Source: Xenophilus aerolatus
GTDB taxonomy: Bacteria > Pseudomonadota > Gammaproteobacteria > Burkholderiales > Burkholderiaceae_C
NCBI GenBank assembly: GCA_030418545.1
Contig: QAIB01000005.1
Span: 248,001-312,000 of the forward strand
DNA: 64,000 nt
Direction: 5' to 3'
The translations under genes were made by a program, and so were the position numbers. Below, piece by piece: positions 9,619-18,710 of this stretch (the stretch's first letter is position 1; every line of letters starts with the position of its first letter). The notes under the pieces were generated by a model. That model saw nothing but the letters and a program-made list of their open reading frames with translations, had not been told where the DNA came from and did not search any database.

Positions 9619-11075
9619 GCCAGGCTGCGCTGGCCGGCAGGCGTGTCGTAATGCCGCGCCTTGTCGACGTACATGGCGCGATCGGCACGCTGCAGCGCGG
9701 CCTCCAGCGACTCGCCCGACTGGCAGGTCGCCGCACCGACCGCGAAGCTCAGGTGGTGTCCGCTGGTGCCCACATAGAACTGGTTGTTCATGTCGAGCAG
9801 GGACTGCAGACGCTCGCGCGTCGCCGCCGCGCCGCGCTCGTCGGTGCCCGGCATCAGCACGGCAAATTCGTCGCCACCCACACGCGCCGCGCACGAGGGG
9901 GCGTCGACCACCTTGGACAGCACCTCGCCGGCCCGGCGCAGCAGGGCGTCGCCCGCGGCGTGGCCGACTTCGTCGTTGACCCGCTTCAGCCCGTTCATGT
10001 CGATGGCCAGCACCGACACCGGCCACGGGCCCTTGCGCGCGAGGCGCTTGATCTCCTCGGAGTAGTAGGTCCGGTTGCGCAGCTTGGTCAACACGTCGTG
10101 GGTGCCCAGGTACTCCAGGTAGGCCTCGGCACGCTTGCGCGCGGTGATGTCGACCAGCGAGATCAGCACCAGGTCCCACTGGTCGAGGTGCTCCTGCAGC
10201 ACGGCGAACTGCATGTAGATGTGGATCGGCTCGCCGCCCAGGCTGTAGTTCAGCACCTCGCGCTGCTGCAGCGTCTTGCCGTCCCACAGGTCGCGCAGCT
10301 GCTCGGCGAAGGAGTCCTCCATCTCGTCGCGAAAGATGTGCGGCAGGTTGCGAAGGAGGTGCTGCTTGTCGGTGGCGCCGAACATGCGCAGCGTTTCCTC
10401 GTTCACGTCGAGCACGCGGATCTCCTGCATGCAGCGGTTGACGAAGTCCGGATGCACCTTCAGGAAGGTGCCGAAATCCTGGATGCCCTGCGCACGCACG
10501 CCGGCCAGCAGCTGCTTGATGGCGCTGAAGTCCTCCACCCACAGCGACACGGGCGAGCGCTCGAAGAGTCCGCGCGCATAGTTGGCCGTGGCATCGCGGG
10601 CGGCCTCGGCCCGCACGCGTTCGGAGATGTCGTCGACCGAGACCAGCACGCGGTCCCAGCGCGCCTCGTGGCCCGGCAGCACGCGGATGCGCACGTGGAC
10701 ATCCAGGCGCCGGCCGTCGAGCGAGTAGTTCACCGTCTGGTTGTCGAAATCGAGGTTGCCGTGCCACAGCTGCGTCAGCTCGTAGAGCACCGGCTCGGCC
10801 ATCTCGTCGCGGAACACTTCGCCGAGCCGGCCGACCAGTTCCTCCTGGCTCGCCGCTCCCAGCAGCCGCAGGGTCTGGCGGTTGACCTGCACCACCTTGA
10901 GTTCGGCCATGCACAGTGCGACGCGCGCAGGGTCGGCCTTCAGGTGGGCGCGGATGTCGTCCACGCCCTCGGCGCGCCAACGGTCGAACAGGGCCTTCAG
11001 GCCACTCCAGTCCTCGAGCCACAGCGAGACGGGCGCGAGGTCGAACATGGATCGGTGGTCGTCGGAGGGCAGCAT
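9615..11075 (-). CDS. Sensor diguanylate cyclase with two PAS-like domains and GGDEF
   Basis: Predicted cytoplasmic diguanylate cyclase, 486 residues. Two sensor modules follow each other with the same internal pattern, APVSLWLEDWSGLKALF near residue 13 and SPVSLWVEDFSAIKQLL near 174, each followed by a PAS-like beta core ending in a VxDISER / VDITARK linker. The GGDEF domain follows, with an intact VGGDEFAVL (400-404), so it should be active. The RxxD inhibitory site normally five residues before GGDEF is not seen (the position reads VDAP), which suggests no product inhibition there. No membrane segment is visible. The stop overlaps the start of the EAL gene by four bases. Confidence 0.9.
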   Translation of the reverse strand: MLPSDDHRSMFDLAPVSLWLEDWSGLKALFDRWRAEGVDDIRAHLKADPARVALCMAELKVVQVNRQTLRLLGAASQEELVGRLGEVFRDEMAEPVLYELTQLWHGNLDFDNQTVNYSLDGRRLDVHVRIRVLPGHEARWDRVLVSVDDISERVRAEAARDATANYARGLFERSPVSLWVEDFSAIKQLLAGVRAQGIQDFGTFLKVHPDFVNRCMQEIRVLDVNEETLRMFGATDKQHLLRNLPHIFRDEMEDSFAEQLRDLWDGKTLQQREVLNYSLGGEPIHIYMQFAVLQEHLDQWDLVLISLVDITARKRAEAYLEYLGTHDVLTKLRNRTYYSEEIKRLARKGPWPVSVLAIDMNGLKRVNDEVGHAAGDALLRRAGEVLSKVVDAPSCAARVGGDEFAVLMPGTDERGAAATRERLQSLLDMNNQFYVGTSGHHLSFAVGAATCQSGESLEAALQRADRAMYVDKARHYDTPAGQRSLA

Positions 11076-11350
11076 GGCGGGGGCGGACGTGCATCCCGGG
11101 CGCGTGCTTGGCGACGCGCCGTGGGCCGGCCTGCGGCCGGTCGTGACTCCCTGTTGACGCAGGGGATGCTAGCAGCGCGCCGCGCAACCCCCCAGGCCCG
11201 TGAGCGATCACTCCCACTTTTGCAACGGATGAGTACTTTCCGCTGATGTTGGTGCCTCGCATCGGCGACGCGGACGGCGCGTCCGGTTGCCGCGACAATC
11301 GCCACGGTCGGCACGTGGTGTGCCGCCCTCTGAAAGTGCCACCGGGCCCC

Positions 11351-12433
11351 ATGATTCCGACCTTGCGCAGACTCGTCCGGCCGTGCCTGCAGACCCTGAC
11401 CTTGTGCATGCCGCTGCTGCTCGGCGGCATCGCGCAGGCGGCGTCGCCGGCACCTGAGCTGCGCCTGCGCGTGGTGGGCGGGCTGGCGGGCGTCAGCCAG
11501 TACACGCGTCACGAGCGCCGCTTCTGGGCCGAGGACCTGGCCCGGCTCAGCGGCGGTCGCTACAGCGCCAGCATCGTGCCTTTCAACGAGGCGGGCCTGG
11601 CCGCACAGGACATGCTCAACCTCGTCCGTCTGGGGGTGGTACCGATCGGCACCGTCCTGCTGAGCCAGGCGGCCGTCGAGGACCCGGACCTCGGCATGGC
11701 CGACATGGCGGGCCAGAATCCCGACGTCGCGAGCCTTCGCCGCACGCTCGAGGCCTTGCGGCCGTCGATGGCCCAGATCCTGCACGAACGCTTCGGCGCA
11801 CGCCTGCTCGCGGTCTACATCTACCCGGCGCAGATGCTGTTCTGCCAGCGACCGGTGGCGCACCTGACCGACCTGGCGGGCCGGCGCGTGCGCGTGTCGG
11901 GCATCAGCCAGGCCGATTTCGTCCAGGCGCTCAAGGCCACGCCCGTGTTCACCGACTTCGCCGACATCGTGGCCAATGTGCGGGCCGGCAATGCCGAATG
12001 CGCGGTGACCGGTTCGATGTCGGGGCACACGCTGGGCCTGGACCGCGTGACGCAGTCGCTCTTCACGATGCCGATCTCGTGGGGCCTCGCGCTGGCGGTC
12101 GTCAACGAGCAGAGCTGGCGCTCCTACCCCCCCGAACTGCAGGCGCTGATCGAGGCGCAGATGCCCAAGCTGGAGGCGGCCGTGTGGGCCGAGTCGGCCC
12201 GCGAGACCGATGTCGGCGTGGCCTGCAGCACGGGCGCCGAGGGTTGCGACCGCACGCGCAAGGGCAGCATGGTCGCCAGCCGGCCCACGGCGGAAGACGA
12301 GGCGCGCCGGCGTGAGATCTTCGCGCGCCGCGTGGTGCCCGCATGGATGAAGCGATGCGGCCCCACTTGCGTCACGCTGTGGAACCGCACCCTCGCCGCA
12401 CAGGCCGGCGTGCGTGCACAAGGACCCGAATAA
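11351..12433 (+). CDS. DctP-like periplasmic solute-binding protein without TRAP permease
   Basis: A 360-residue exported protein with the fold signature of TRAP DctP receptors. Residues 1-33 (MIPTLRRLV, then TLCMPLLLGGIAQAAS) form a Sec signal peptide; LTDLAGRRVRVSG matches the conserved region that carries the substrate-binding Arg in DctP proteins. The C-terminal part has four cysteines (two near ACSTGAEGC, two in CGPTC) that might form disulfides. There is no DctQ/DctM permease nearby. Its stop codon lies only 4 bp before the start of a membrane GGDEF-EAL protein, so a sensory rather than transport role is likely by context. Start chosen for the signal peptide; an ATG at 11246 would bury it. 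Confidence 0.82.
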   Translation: MIPTLRRLVRPCLQTLTLCMPLLLGGIAQAASPAPELRLRVVGGLAGVSQYTRHERRFWAEDLARLSGGRYSASIVPFNEAGLAAQDMLNLVRLGVVPIGTVLLSQAAVEDPDLGMADMAGQNPDVASLRRTLEALRPSMAQILHERFGARLLAVYIYPAQMLFCQRPVAHLTDLAGRRVRVSGISQADFVQALKATPVFTDFADIVANVRAGNAECAVTGSMSGHTLGLDRVTQSLFTMPISWGLALAVVNEQSWRSYPPELQALIEAQMPKLEAAVWAESARETDVGVACSTGAEGCDRTRKGSMVASRPTAEDEARRREIFARRVVPAWMKRCGPTCVTLWNRTLAAQAGVRAQGPE

Positions 12434-12437
12434 GCCG

Positions 12438-15434
12438 ATGAGTCGCAAATTGCCCCTGCGTGTCAGCGCGGCGCTGTATGGCGGCGCAGCCGCGCTCGTG
12501 GTGGCGGTGATCGTGGCCGCCGTGGCCATGATCTGGCAGATGCGCGAGAGCGCGCTGGCCGACACCGAGGGCCAGGCCACGCGCTTCGCCAGCGGCGCCG
12601 AAGCCGCGATCAACCGCAGCCTGGTGGGCGGCGACGTCCTGCTGGCCAGCCTGGGGGCGCTGTTCGAGGGCAGCACCGCCGAGCAGGCGCAGGGTAAACC
12701 GATGCGCGGCCGCCTCACTGCGGTGATGCGCGAGATGGCGCGTCAGAGCCTGCTGGTGCGGCAGTTCGCGCTGGTGCAGGCCGATGGCCGCATCCTCGCG
12801 CCGGCCACGGCGCAGGGGATGGCGACGCCGCTGGAACTGCCCGAGGGCTTCGTGCGCGAGGTGCTGGCGCAACCGGTGTCGAGCCTGCAGGTGAGCGAGC
12901 CGACCGTGAGTCCCGTGAGCAGCCAGCGCGTGCTGTACCTCGCGCGCGCGCTCACGCTGCAGGACGGCACCCGGCTGGTGGCGGTCGCCGAGGTGGCCGT
13001 GTCCACCTTCACCACCATCCTCACGCAGGGCGCGGACATCGCCGGGCTGGAGGTGACGCTGGAACGCAGCGGCGGCGCGGTGCTCGCCAGCATGCCGCCG
13101 CGCGACGATCCGGCGGTCCGTGCGAAGCGCCAGCCGCTGGACGAACGCCAGGCCGACGGCCATCCGAAGTTCATGACCTCGCGCCTGACCGGCGTGCCGG
13201 CCGTCGTGGTCTACCGGCCCACGCTGCACCGGAACCTGCTGGTCGTGGCCGGCATTCCGCTGGAGGTGGCCTTGGCCGACTGGCAGGTGCAGCGCGACTT
13301 CATCATCGGCGTGGCCATCGTGCTCGTGCTGATGGTGCTGGCGGTGGCCGCCTTCGGACTGCACCAGCTGCGCCGGCAGTGGTGGCACCGCGCCAGCCTG
13401 CAGCGCTCGAAGGCGACGCTCGACCAGGCGCTCGACGCGATGAGCGACGGCTTCGTGCTGCTCGATGCGCAGGGCCGCGCCCAGCTGTGGAACCCGCGGC
13501 TGCTCGACCTGTTCCCGGGCATGGAAGCGCTCGTGGGCAGCGACGAGGTGTTCCAGTTGCCGGGCGATGACCCTGCGCGCGCAGCTGGCGGCGCGGTGGG
13601 CCTGGCCGACGGCGAGCACGAACTGCGTCTCGCCGACGGCCGGCGCATCGTGGCGATGCGCAGCCCGACACCGGATGGCGGGCAGGTGTGCGTGTTCCGC
13701 GACGTGACCGAGCGACTGCGGCAGATCGCCGAGGTGGTGGAGGGACGGGCCCAGCTGCAGGCCACCCTCGATGCCGTGCCGGACGCGATGCTTGAGGTGG
13801 GGCTGGACGGGCTCTGCCACCGCTACCACCCTCCGCGCACCGCGTCGGCCGCGGCACCCTTCCAGGGCGATCCGGTCGGACACACGCTGGCCGAGCTGTT
13901 CACGCCCGATGCGGCGACCCAGATCATGAACGCGCTGCGCGAGGCCTACCAGCAGGGCCTGTCGGCGGGGCAGCAGATCGAGCGCCGCGCCGAGCAGGGC
14001 ACCGCGTGGTTCGAGCTGTCGGTCTCGCGCATGGACGTGGGCGAGGGGCAGGACGCGCGCTTCATCGTCATGCTGCGCGACATCACCGAGCACAAGGCGG
14101 CCGCGCAGGAGATCGAGCACCTCGCCTTCTACGACCCGCTCACCGGCCTGCCCAACCGGCGGCTGCTGCTGCACCGGCTGCAGGCCGTGGTCGAGAACAA
14201 CGCGCACCGCGGGCGGCAGGGCGCACTGCTCTTCCTCGACCTCGACCATTTCAAGACGCTCAACGACGCGCAGGGCCAGGCCATGGGCGACGTCCTGTTG
14301 CGCCAGGTGGCGGACCGGCTGCGCGCCCTGCTCGGCATGGGCGACACGGTGGCGCGGCTGGGCGGCGACGAGTTCGTGATCCTGGTCGACAACCTCGGCA
14401 TCGACCCGGTCCGCGCCGCCGTGCAGACGCAGGCCTTCGGCGAAGGCGTGCTGGCCGACCTCGGGCGGCCCTACCAGCTCGGCAACTACACGTACCACGG
14501 CACCACGAGCATCGGCGCCACGGTGTTCGGCGACCGCCCGCAGTCGCTGGACGAACTGCTCAAGCAGGCCGACATCGCCATGTTCCACGCCAAGGAGGCC
14601 GGTGGCAACGGGCTGCGCTTCTTCGAGGCGCCGATGCAGACCACGATCACCGCGCGTGCCACGCTGGAGAACGAACTGCATGCCGCCCTCAAGGGCCACC
14701 AGTTCACGCTGCACTACCAGCGCCAGGTTGCCGCCGCCGGCGAGATCACCGGTGCGGAGGTGCTGATCCGCTGGCGCCATCCGCACCGCGGCCTGATCCC
14801 GCCGGCGGCCTTCATCGACGTCGCCGAGGGCACGGGGCTCATCGTGCCCATCGGCATCTGGGTGCTGGAGCAGGCCTGCCGCCAGCTGGAGCAGTGGAGC
14901 CACCACCCGCGGCGGCGCCACCTGCAGCTGGCCGTGAACGTGAGCGCGCGGCAGTTCCAGCGCGAGGACTTCGCCGACCAGGTTCGCGAGGTCTTCATCC
15001 GCACCGGTGCCGATCCCTCCCGGCTCAAGCTCGAGCTGACCGAGAGCCTGCTGCAGGACAAGGTCGAGGAGACCATCCGCAAGATGAAGTCGCTGGCCGC
15101 CATCGGCATCCGCTTCGCGATGGACGATTTCGGCACCGGCTATTCGTCCCTGTCGTACATGGCGCAGCTGCCGCTGCATCAGGTGAAGATCGACAAGTTC
15201 TTCGTCAGCGGCATCGGCAGCAATCCCAAGATCGAGTTGCTGATCCAGACCATCATCGGCATGGCGCGCAACCTCGACCTCGAGGTGGTGGCCGAAGGCG
15301 TCGAGACGCCCGAACAGCTGGCTTTCCTGGAGCAGCATGGCTGCCGCCTGTTCCAGGGCTATCTGTTCGGCCGCCCGCTGAACATCGAGGAGCTCGAGCG
15401 CGAGCTCGACATCGAACTGGTCAGCCCGAACTGA
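12438..15434 (+). CDS. Membrane PAS-GGDEF-EAL c-di-GMP enzyme with periplasmic sensor
   Basis: A 998-residue bifunctional-type c-di-GMP enzyme. One helix (about 9-32, ending in WQMRES) and a second near 288-310 (IIGVAIVLVLMVLAVAAFGL) bracket a 250-residue periplasmic sensor region of CACHE-like character. Two PAS segments (KATLDQALDAMSDGFVLLD and QATLDAVPDAMLEV) precede a GGDEF domain with LGGDEFVIL at about 642-646. The EAL domain carries the common variant EVL (GAEVLIRWRHP, Glu774), plus MDDFGTGYSS and VVAEGVET, so phosphodiesterase residues are kept. The position of the inhibitory RxxD reads GMGD. The ATG at 12438, 4 bp after the SBP stop, is preferred over an upstream one at 12414. It overlaps the convergent cyclase gene by 14 bp. 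Confidence 0.92.
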   Translation: MSRKLPLRVSAALYGGAAALVVAVIVAAVAMIWQMRESALADTEGQATRFASGAEAAINRSLVGGDVLLASLGALFEGSTAEQAQGKPMRGRLTAVMREMARQSLLVRQFALVQADGRILAPATAQGMATPLELPEGFVREVLAQPVSSLQVSEPTVSPVSSQRVLYLARALTLQDGTRLVAVAEVAVSTFTTILTQGADIAGLEVTLERSGGAVLASMPPRDDPAVRAKRQPLDERQADGHPKFMTSRLTGVPAVVVYRPTLHRNLLVVAGIPLEVALADWQVQRDFIIGVAIVLVLMVLAVAAFGLHQLRRQWWHRASLQRSKATLDQALDAMSDGFVLLDAQGRAQLWNPRLLDLFPGMEALVGSDEVFQLPGDDPARAAGGAVGLADGEHELRLADGRRIVAMRSPTPDGGQVCVFRDVTERLRQIAEVVEGRAQLQATLDAVPDAMLEVGLDGLCHRYHPPRTASAAAPFQGDPVGHTLAELFTPDAATQIMNALREAYQQGLSAGQQIERRAEQGTAWFELSVSRMDVGEGQDARFIVMLRDITEHKAAAQEIEHLAFYDPLTGLPNRRLLLHRLQAVVENNAHRGRQGALLFLDLDHFKTLNDAQGQAMGDVLLRQVADRLRALLGMGDTVARLGGDEFVILVDNLGIDPVRAAVQTQAFGEGVLADLGRPYQLGNYTYHGTTSIGATVFGDRPQSLDELLKQADIAMFHAKEAGGNGLRFFEAPMQTTITARATLENELHAALKGHQFTLHYQRQVAAAGEITGAEVLIRWRHPHRGLIPPAAFIDVAEGTGLIVPIGIWVLEQACRQLEQWSHHPRRRHLQLAVNVSARQFQREDFADQVREVFIRTGADPSRLKLELTESLLQDKVEETIRKMKSLAAIGIRFAMDDFGTGYSSLSYMAQLPLHQVKIDKFFVSGIGSNPKIELLIQTIIGMARNLDLEVVAEGVETPEQLAFLEQHGCRLFQGYLFGRPLNIEELERELDIELVSPN

Positions 15435-17094
15435 GTCGTGCGCCAGGGCGGGCCCTGCTCGCACTGCGCAGCCGGGCCAGCGCGGCGGCATCGAGTGCAT
15501 GGACCCTCAACGGCTGCGAGCGCCCGCGCACCTCCACGTCGATCGCCCGCATGCCGGGCACCTGCAGCCCGGCCTGCCGTGCCGCGAACTCCGAAAGCAC
15601 CAAGCGGGCCTGCGCGACCTTGCTGTGGTCCTGCAGCCGGCTGGCGGTGTTCACCACTTCGCCCACCGCCGTGAGGCTGGTGGTGTCCTGGTAGCCGACC
15701 TCGCCCACCGCCACGCGTCCCGCGTGCAGGCCCATGCCGAAGTCCAGCCGCTGGCCGAACTCGGCGGCCAGGCCATCGCCCCAGGCACCGAGCTCGGCAT
15801 CGATGCGCACCGCGGCGTCGACGGCCGCGCTGCAGGCACTGGGCAGGTCGCCCTGCAGCCCGAAGATCGCCATCACGCTGTCGCCGATGAACTGGTTGGG
15901 AACGCCGCCGTGCGCGCGCACCGCCTCGCCGACCAGCGCGAAGTACCGGTCCAGCACGTATACCAAGTCGAAGGGCAGTTGCTGTTCCGCCAGGCGCGAC
16001 CAGCGCCGCAGGTCGACGAACAGCACCGCCACATCGCGCTCGGTGCCGAAGCGATGCACCGGCGGCGACGGCGAGGACGAGAAGAGCGGCAGCACTTCGA
16101 TGTCGCCCCGGGGCCGCAGCTGGCAGGCCAGGCGGACGTCGGCTGGCGCGTGCACCCGCGCCAGCGTGCGTTGTTCGTCGGCGGACGGCGGCGGCAGGTG
16201 GCCGGCCGGCGCGCGCACGCGCACCCGGCAGGTGGAGCAGCGGGCCCGGCCGCCGCACACCGACAGGTGGGCGATGCCGTGCGCGCGGCTGGCCTCCAGC
16301 ACCGACCAGCCCGGCGGCACCTGCACCGCGCGCTGCGGATAGCGCAGCGTGAGCCGGGGCGTGCCGGCGAAGCGGCCCCACGCGGCCCGGCCGAGGCGCG
16401 CAAGCAGCAGTGCCACGAGCCCCGCGCCCCATACCCAGCGCAGCCGGTCGGCGACGAGGTCCAGGTCGGCGCCGCGCGTATGGGGTGCCGCGGTGGCCAG
16501 CCCCGTCCAGGCGATCTCGCGGCCCATCGCGGCGAAGCCGGTGGCGGCGAGCACGGGCAGCAGGATCGCCGCGGCGAGCAGCGGTGCGGCGGCCCGGCGC
16601 CACCACGGCCGCGCACGCAGCGCCAGGTGCAGGCCCAGGCAGCCGTGGGCCCAGGCCGCGCTCATCATCGTCAACTGGAACACCGCACCGGGCGTGCCCC
16701 ACAGCCCGCCGGCCACGCGCAGGTAGGAGCCATCCAGCCCATAGGCTTCATGCGCCCAGCGCATCGCCGTCAGGTGCGACGCGAGCAGCAGGGGCAGCGA
16801 CAGGCCCAGCACCAGCCGCACAGCCTCGATCCACGACATGCGCAGGCTGCGCCGCTCCCACAGGGCCGACACCGCCATGGCGATGTGGGTGGCCGCCGCG
16901 CCGTAGAGCAGCAGCGTGCCCGGCAGGCTGTGCCAGACCGCGCGCGCGACGCCCAGCACGGCTTCGGCCGCCGCGAGCGACACCAGCCCCAGCGCGTGGT
17001 TCGCGAGATGCAGCGTGACGTAGGCCATCAGCACCAGGCCGCTGGCCCAGCGCAGATCTCGGCGCGAGGGCCGGGGGAATGGGCGAACGGTCAT
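15421..17094 (-). CDS. Class III adenylate/guanylate cyclase with membrane domain and 2Fe-2S ferredoxin domain
   Basis: A 557-residue three-part protein. Residues about 20-240 hold six or so helices with histidines at helix ends (TLHLANHALG, THIAM, ASHLTAMRWAHE, AWAHGCLGLHLAL), resembling haem-b binding SdhC/FrdC-type anchors. A ferredoxin domain follows with the cluster motif CGGRARCSTC and a fourth Cys in LACQL. The C-terminal cyclase domain has the metal site VAVLFVDLRRW and NQFIGDSVMAIFG, and VGEVVNTASRLQ. This architecture recalls CyaC of Sinorhizobium, whose membrane anchor binds two haems and responds to quinones. The start at 17094 lies 32 bp from a divergent Crp-type gene, suggesting a cAMP circuit. 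ATP versus GTP preference is not provable here. Confidence 0.88.
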   Translation of the reverse strand: MTVRPFPRPSRRDLRWASGLVLMAYVTLHLANHALGLVSLAAAEAVLGVARAVWHSLPGTLLLYGAAATHIAMAVSALWERRSLRMSWIEAVRLVLGLSLPLLLASHLTAMRWAHEAYGLDGSYLRVAGGLWGTPGAVFQLTMMSAAWAHGCLGLHLALRARPWWRRAAAPLLAAAILLPVLAATGFAAMGREIAWTGLATAAPHTRGADLDLVADRLRWVWGAGLVALLLARLGRAAWGRFAGTPRLTLRYPQRAVQVPPGWSVLEASRAHGIAHLSVCGGRARCSTCRVRVRAPAGHLPPPSADEQRTLARVHAPADVRLACQLRPRGDIEVLPLFSSSPSPPVHRFGTERDVAVLFVDLRRWSRLAEQQLPFDLVYVLDRYFALVGEAVRAHGGVPNQFIGDSVMAIFGLQGDLPSACSAAVDAAVRIDAELGAWGDGLAAEFGQRLDFGMGLHAGRVAVGEVGYQDTTSLTAVGEVVNTASRLQDHSKVAQARLVLSEFAARQAGLQVPGMRAIDVEVRGRSQPLRVHALDAAALARLRSASRARPGARLSSG

Positions 17095-17126
17095 GCGGCG
17101 CCGAGCATAATCCGCGCCGCCTGCCC

Positions 17127-17864
17127 ATGACCCTGCCCGCACGCTCCAGCCTCGCCCTGCGTCGCATCGCGCTGCTTGATGCGGTCGACGACGCGCGGCT
17201 GGACAGCCTGGCGCAGGCCTGTCGCTGGCAGCGCGTGGCCGCCGGGCAGGCCCTGCTGCTGCGGGCTCAGGACCGCGGCGAGGTGTTCTTCCTCGTCGAC
17301 GGCCGGGTGCGCGTCACGACCTACGCCGCCAACGGCCGGCAGGTCACTTTTCGCGACACCGCGGCCGGCGAAGTGGTGGGGGACATCGCGGCCATCGATG
17401 GCCAGCCGCGCTCGGCCGATGTGCTGACGCTGGAAGACAGCGTGGTCGCGGTGCTCGATCGCGAACCCTTCCTGCAGCTGCTGCACGAGGTGCCGGCCTT
17501 GTCGCTGCGCATGATGCAGCGGCTGGCGCTGCTGGTGCGCCAGTTGTCGGAGCGGGTCATCGACCTCAGCACGCTGGGCGTCCAGAACCGCCTGCATGCG
17601 GAACTGCTGCGCATGGCGCGCGCGGCCGGTGTCGCGGGCAACAGCGCCCGGCTGGCGCCGGCGCCGCGGCACGTGGACCTGGCCGGCCAGATCAGCACCA
17701 ACCGCGAGCAGGTCACGCGCGAGCTGAACGCGCTGGCGCGCGCCGGGCTCCTGCGCAAGGAGGCCGGCGCGCTCGTGGTGGTCGACGTCGACCGGCTCGC
17801 CCGCATGGTGGCCGAGGTGCGCGGGGAGGCCGCGCCCACGGCCGCGGGCGACGTGCTCAGTTGA
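17127..17864 (+). CDS. Crp/Fnr-family transcription regulator, cAMP-binding type
   Basis: A 245-residue regulator with an N-terminal cyclic-nucleotide-binding jelly roll and a C-terminal winged helix. The phosphate-binding cassette reads GDIAAIDGQPRSADV: the Arg-Ser pair that holds the cAMP phosphate in Crp is kept, while the Glu is replaced by Asp. There are no Fnr-type cysteines, so an Fe-S oxygen sensor is unlikely. The recognition region is HVDLAGQISTNREQVTRELN. It is divergent from the redox cyclase gene with only 32 bp between start codons, so promoters must overlap the coding ends. It overlaps the convergent DoxX gene by 8 bp. ATG at 17127 preferred to an upstream one at 17079. Confidence 0.9.
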   Translation: MTLPARSSLALRRIALLDAVDDARLDSLAQACRWQRVAAGQALLLRAQDRGEVFFLVDGRVRVTTYAANGRQVTFRDTAAGEVVGDIAAIDGQPRSADVLTLEDSVVAVLDREPFLQLLHEVPALSLRMMQRLALLVRQLSERVIDLSTLGVQNRLHAELLRMARAAGVAGNSARLAPAPRHVDLAGQISTNREQVTRELNALARAGLLRKEAGALVVVDVDRLARMVAEVRGEAAPTAAGDVLS

Positions 17865-18306
17865 AGCGGCCCTGCGCGCCGCCCAGGCTGATGCGCCCGG
17901 CGCCCAGCAGCGCCACGGCCAGCGCACCGAACAGGTACAGACCCTGCAGCTCGAGTGCCCAGCCGCCCTGGCCGGTCAGCGCGAAGAGCTGGCCCATGTG
18001 CACCAAGCCGAAGGCGAACAGCATGTTGATCGCGACCACCCCTGCGGCGGCGCGCGTCCACAGCCCCGCGATCATGAGCAGCGGGGCGACGATCTCTCCC
18101 ACGTACACCAGGTAGGCGAGGCCACCGGGCAGCCCGGCGGCGCCCAGCATCTTGATGACGAAGCCCGGTCCGCTGCCGATCTTGAACAGCCCGTGCAGCA
18201 GCATCAGCACGCCGACCGACGCGCGCAGCAGCAGCTTGCCGGCGTCATCGCGCGTGAAGGGCATGGCCGCGCCGGCCGGCGGCGTGAGGGTGGCGCTGGC
18301 GGTCAT
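17857..18306 (-). CDS. DoxX-family membrane protein
   Basis: A 149-residue integral membrane protein with four hydrophobic helices, starting MTASATLTPPAG before LLLRASVGVLMLLHGLFKI, the typical first helix of DoxX/DoxD proteins. LVYVGEIVAPLLMIAGLWTR and ALEGLYLFGALAVALLGAGR-like segments follow. The family is linked to thiosulfate oxidation in some archaea and to membrane redox functions in bacteria, but most members are uncharacterised. It lies 8 bp downstream of a DUF4148 gene in the same direction and probably shares its transcript. Confidence 0.85.
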   Translation of the reverse strand: MTASATLTPPAGAAMPFTRDDAGKLLLRASVGVLMLLHGLFKIGSGPGFVIKMLGAAGLPGGLAYLVYVGEIVAPLLMIAGLWTRAAAGVVAINMLFAFGLVHMGQLFALTGQGGWALELQGLYLFGALAVALLGAGRISLGGAQGRFN

Positions 18307-18314
18307 CGTTCGGC

Positions 18315-18710
18315 TCACAGGCGTTCGCCGCCGGCTGCGGACTGGGCGGCGCGGGTGCCGACGTCGCCGCGCAGGTACTCGGCCGGCACCGTGCTGTTGA
18401 AGAAGGCCTTGCGATCCAGGTTCTGGTTGGGCGCATGCGCGGCCGCCACCGCCTCGGCGCGCACGCTGGCGCGGTCGCGCCCGGCGCCGAGCGCGACGGG
18501 ACGGTTTTCCGTGCCGAGCGCCTCGCCGGCGGCGAGCAGCTCGCCGCGCTGGGCGGCCTGTGCGAGCTGCCCCTGCACCTCGGCGCGCGAGTACGTGCCG
18601 GTGAAGGGCGTGCGGTTCTGGAGGATGTCGTCGGCCTGCGATTCCGCGAAGGCCGGTGCGGCGGCCAGCGCGACGAGCAGCGCGGCGGCGAGGGGGAGGG
18701 GCTTGTGCAT
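18315..18710 (-). CDS. DUF4148-type periplasmic protein
   Basis: A 131-residue exported protein. The signal peptide MHKPLPLAAALLVALAAAP ends in AFAES. The mature part contains TYSRAEVQGQLAQAAQRGEL, the characteristic DUF4148 core, and a second similar stretch (NLDRKAFFNSTVPAEYLRGD). This family is expanded in Burkholderiales and has no established function. It sits upstream of doxX in the same orientation. A second, shorter member occurs at 42.0-42.3 kb. The 220 bp upstream to the TSUP gene should hold divergent promoters, but I could not pick out boxes with confidence. Confidence 0.82.
   Translation of the reverse strand: MHKPLPLAAALLVALAAAPAFAESQADDILQNRTPFTGTYSRAEVQGQLAQAAQRGELLAAGEALGTENRPVALGAGRDRASVRAEAVAAAHAPNQNLDRKAFFNSTVPAEYLRGDVGTRAAQSAAGGERL

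Noticed and set aside
9610-9620. Frameshift between the GGDEF and EAL genes
   Set aside because: The junction is a clean ATGA with an ATG for the EAL protein, and both products have complete domains. A sequencing error cannot be excluded but is not needed.
11246-11350. ATG at 11246 as start of the DctP-like protein
   Set aside because: The ATG at 11351 begins directly at a typical Sec signal peptide; the longer form would hide it behind 35 polar residues.
12372-15500. A 1042-codon minus-strand open frame
   Set aside because: Antisense shadow of the GGDEF-EAL gene; composition is low-complexity (Gln, His, Arg, Ala) and no motif is recognisable.
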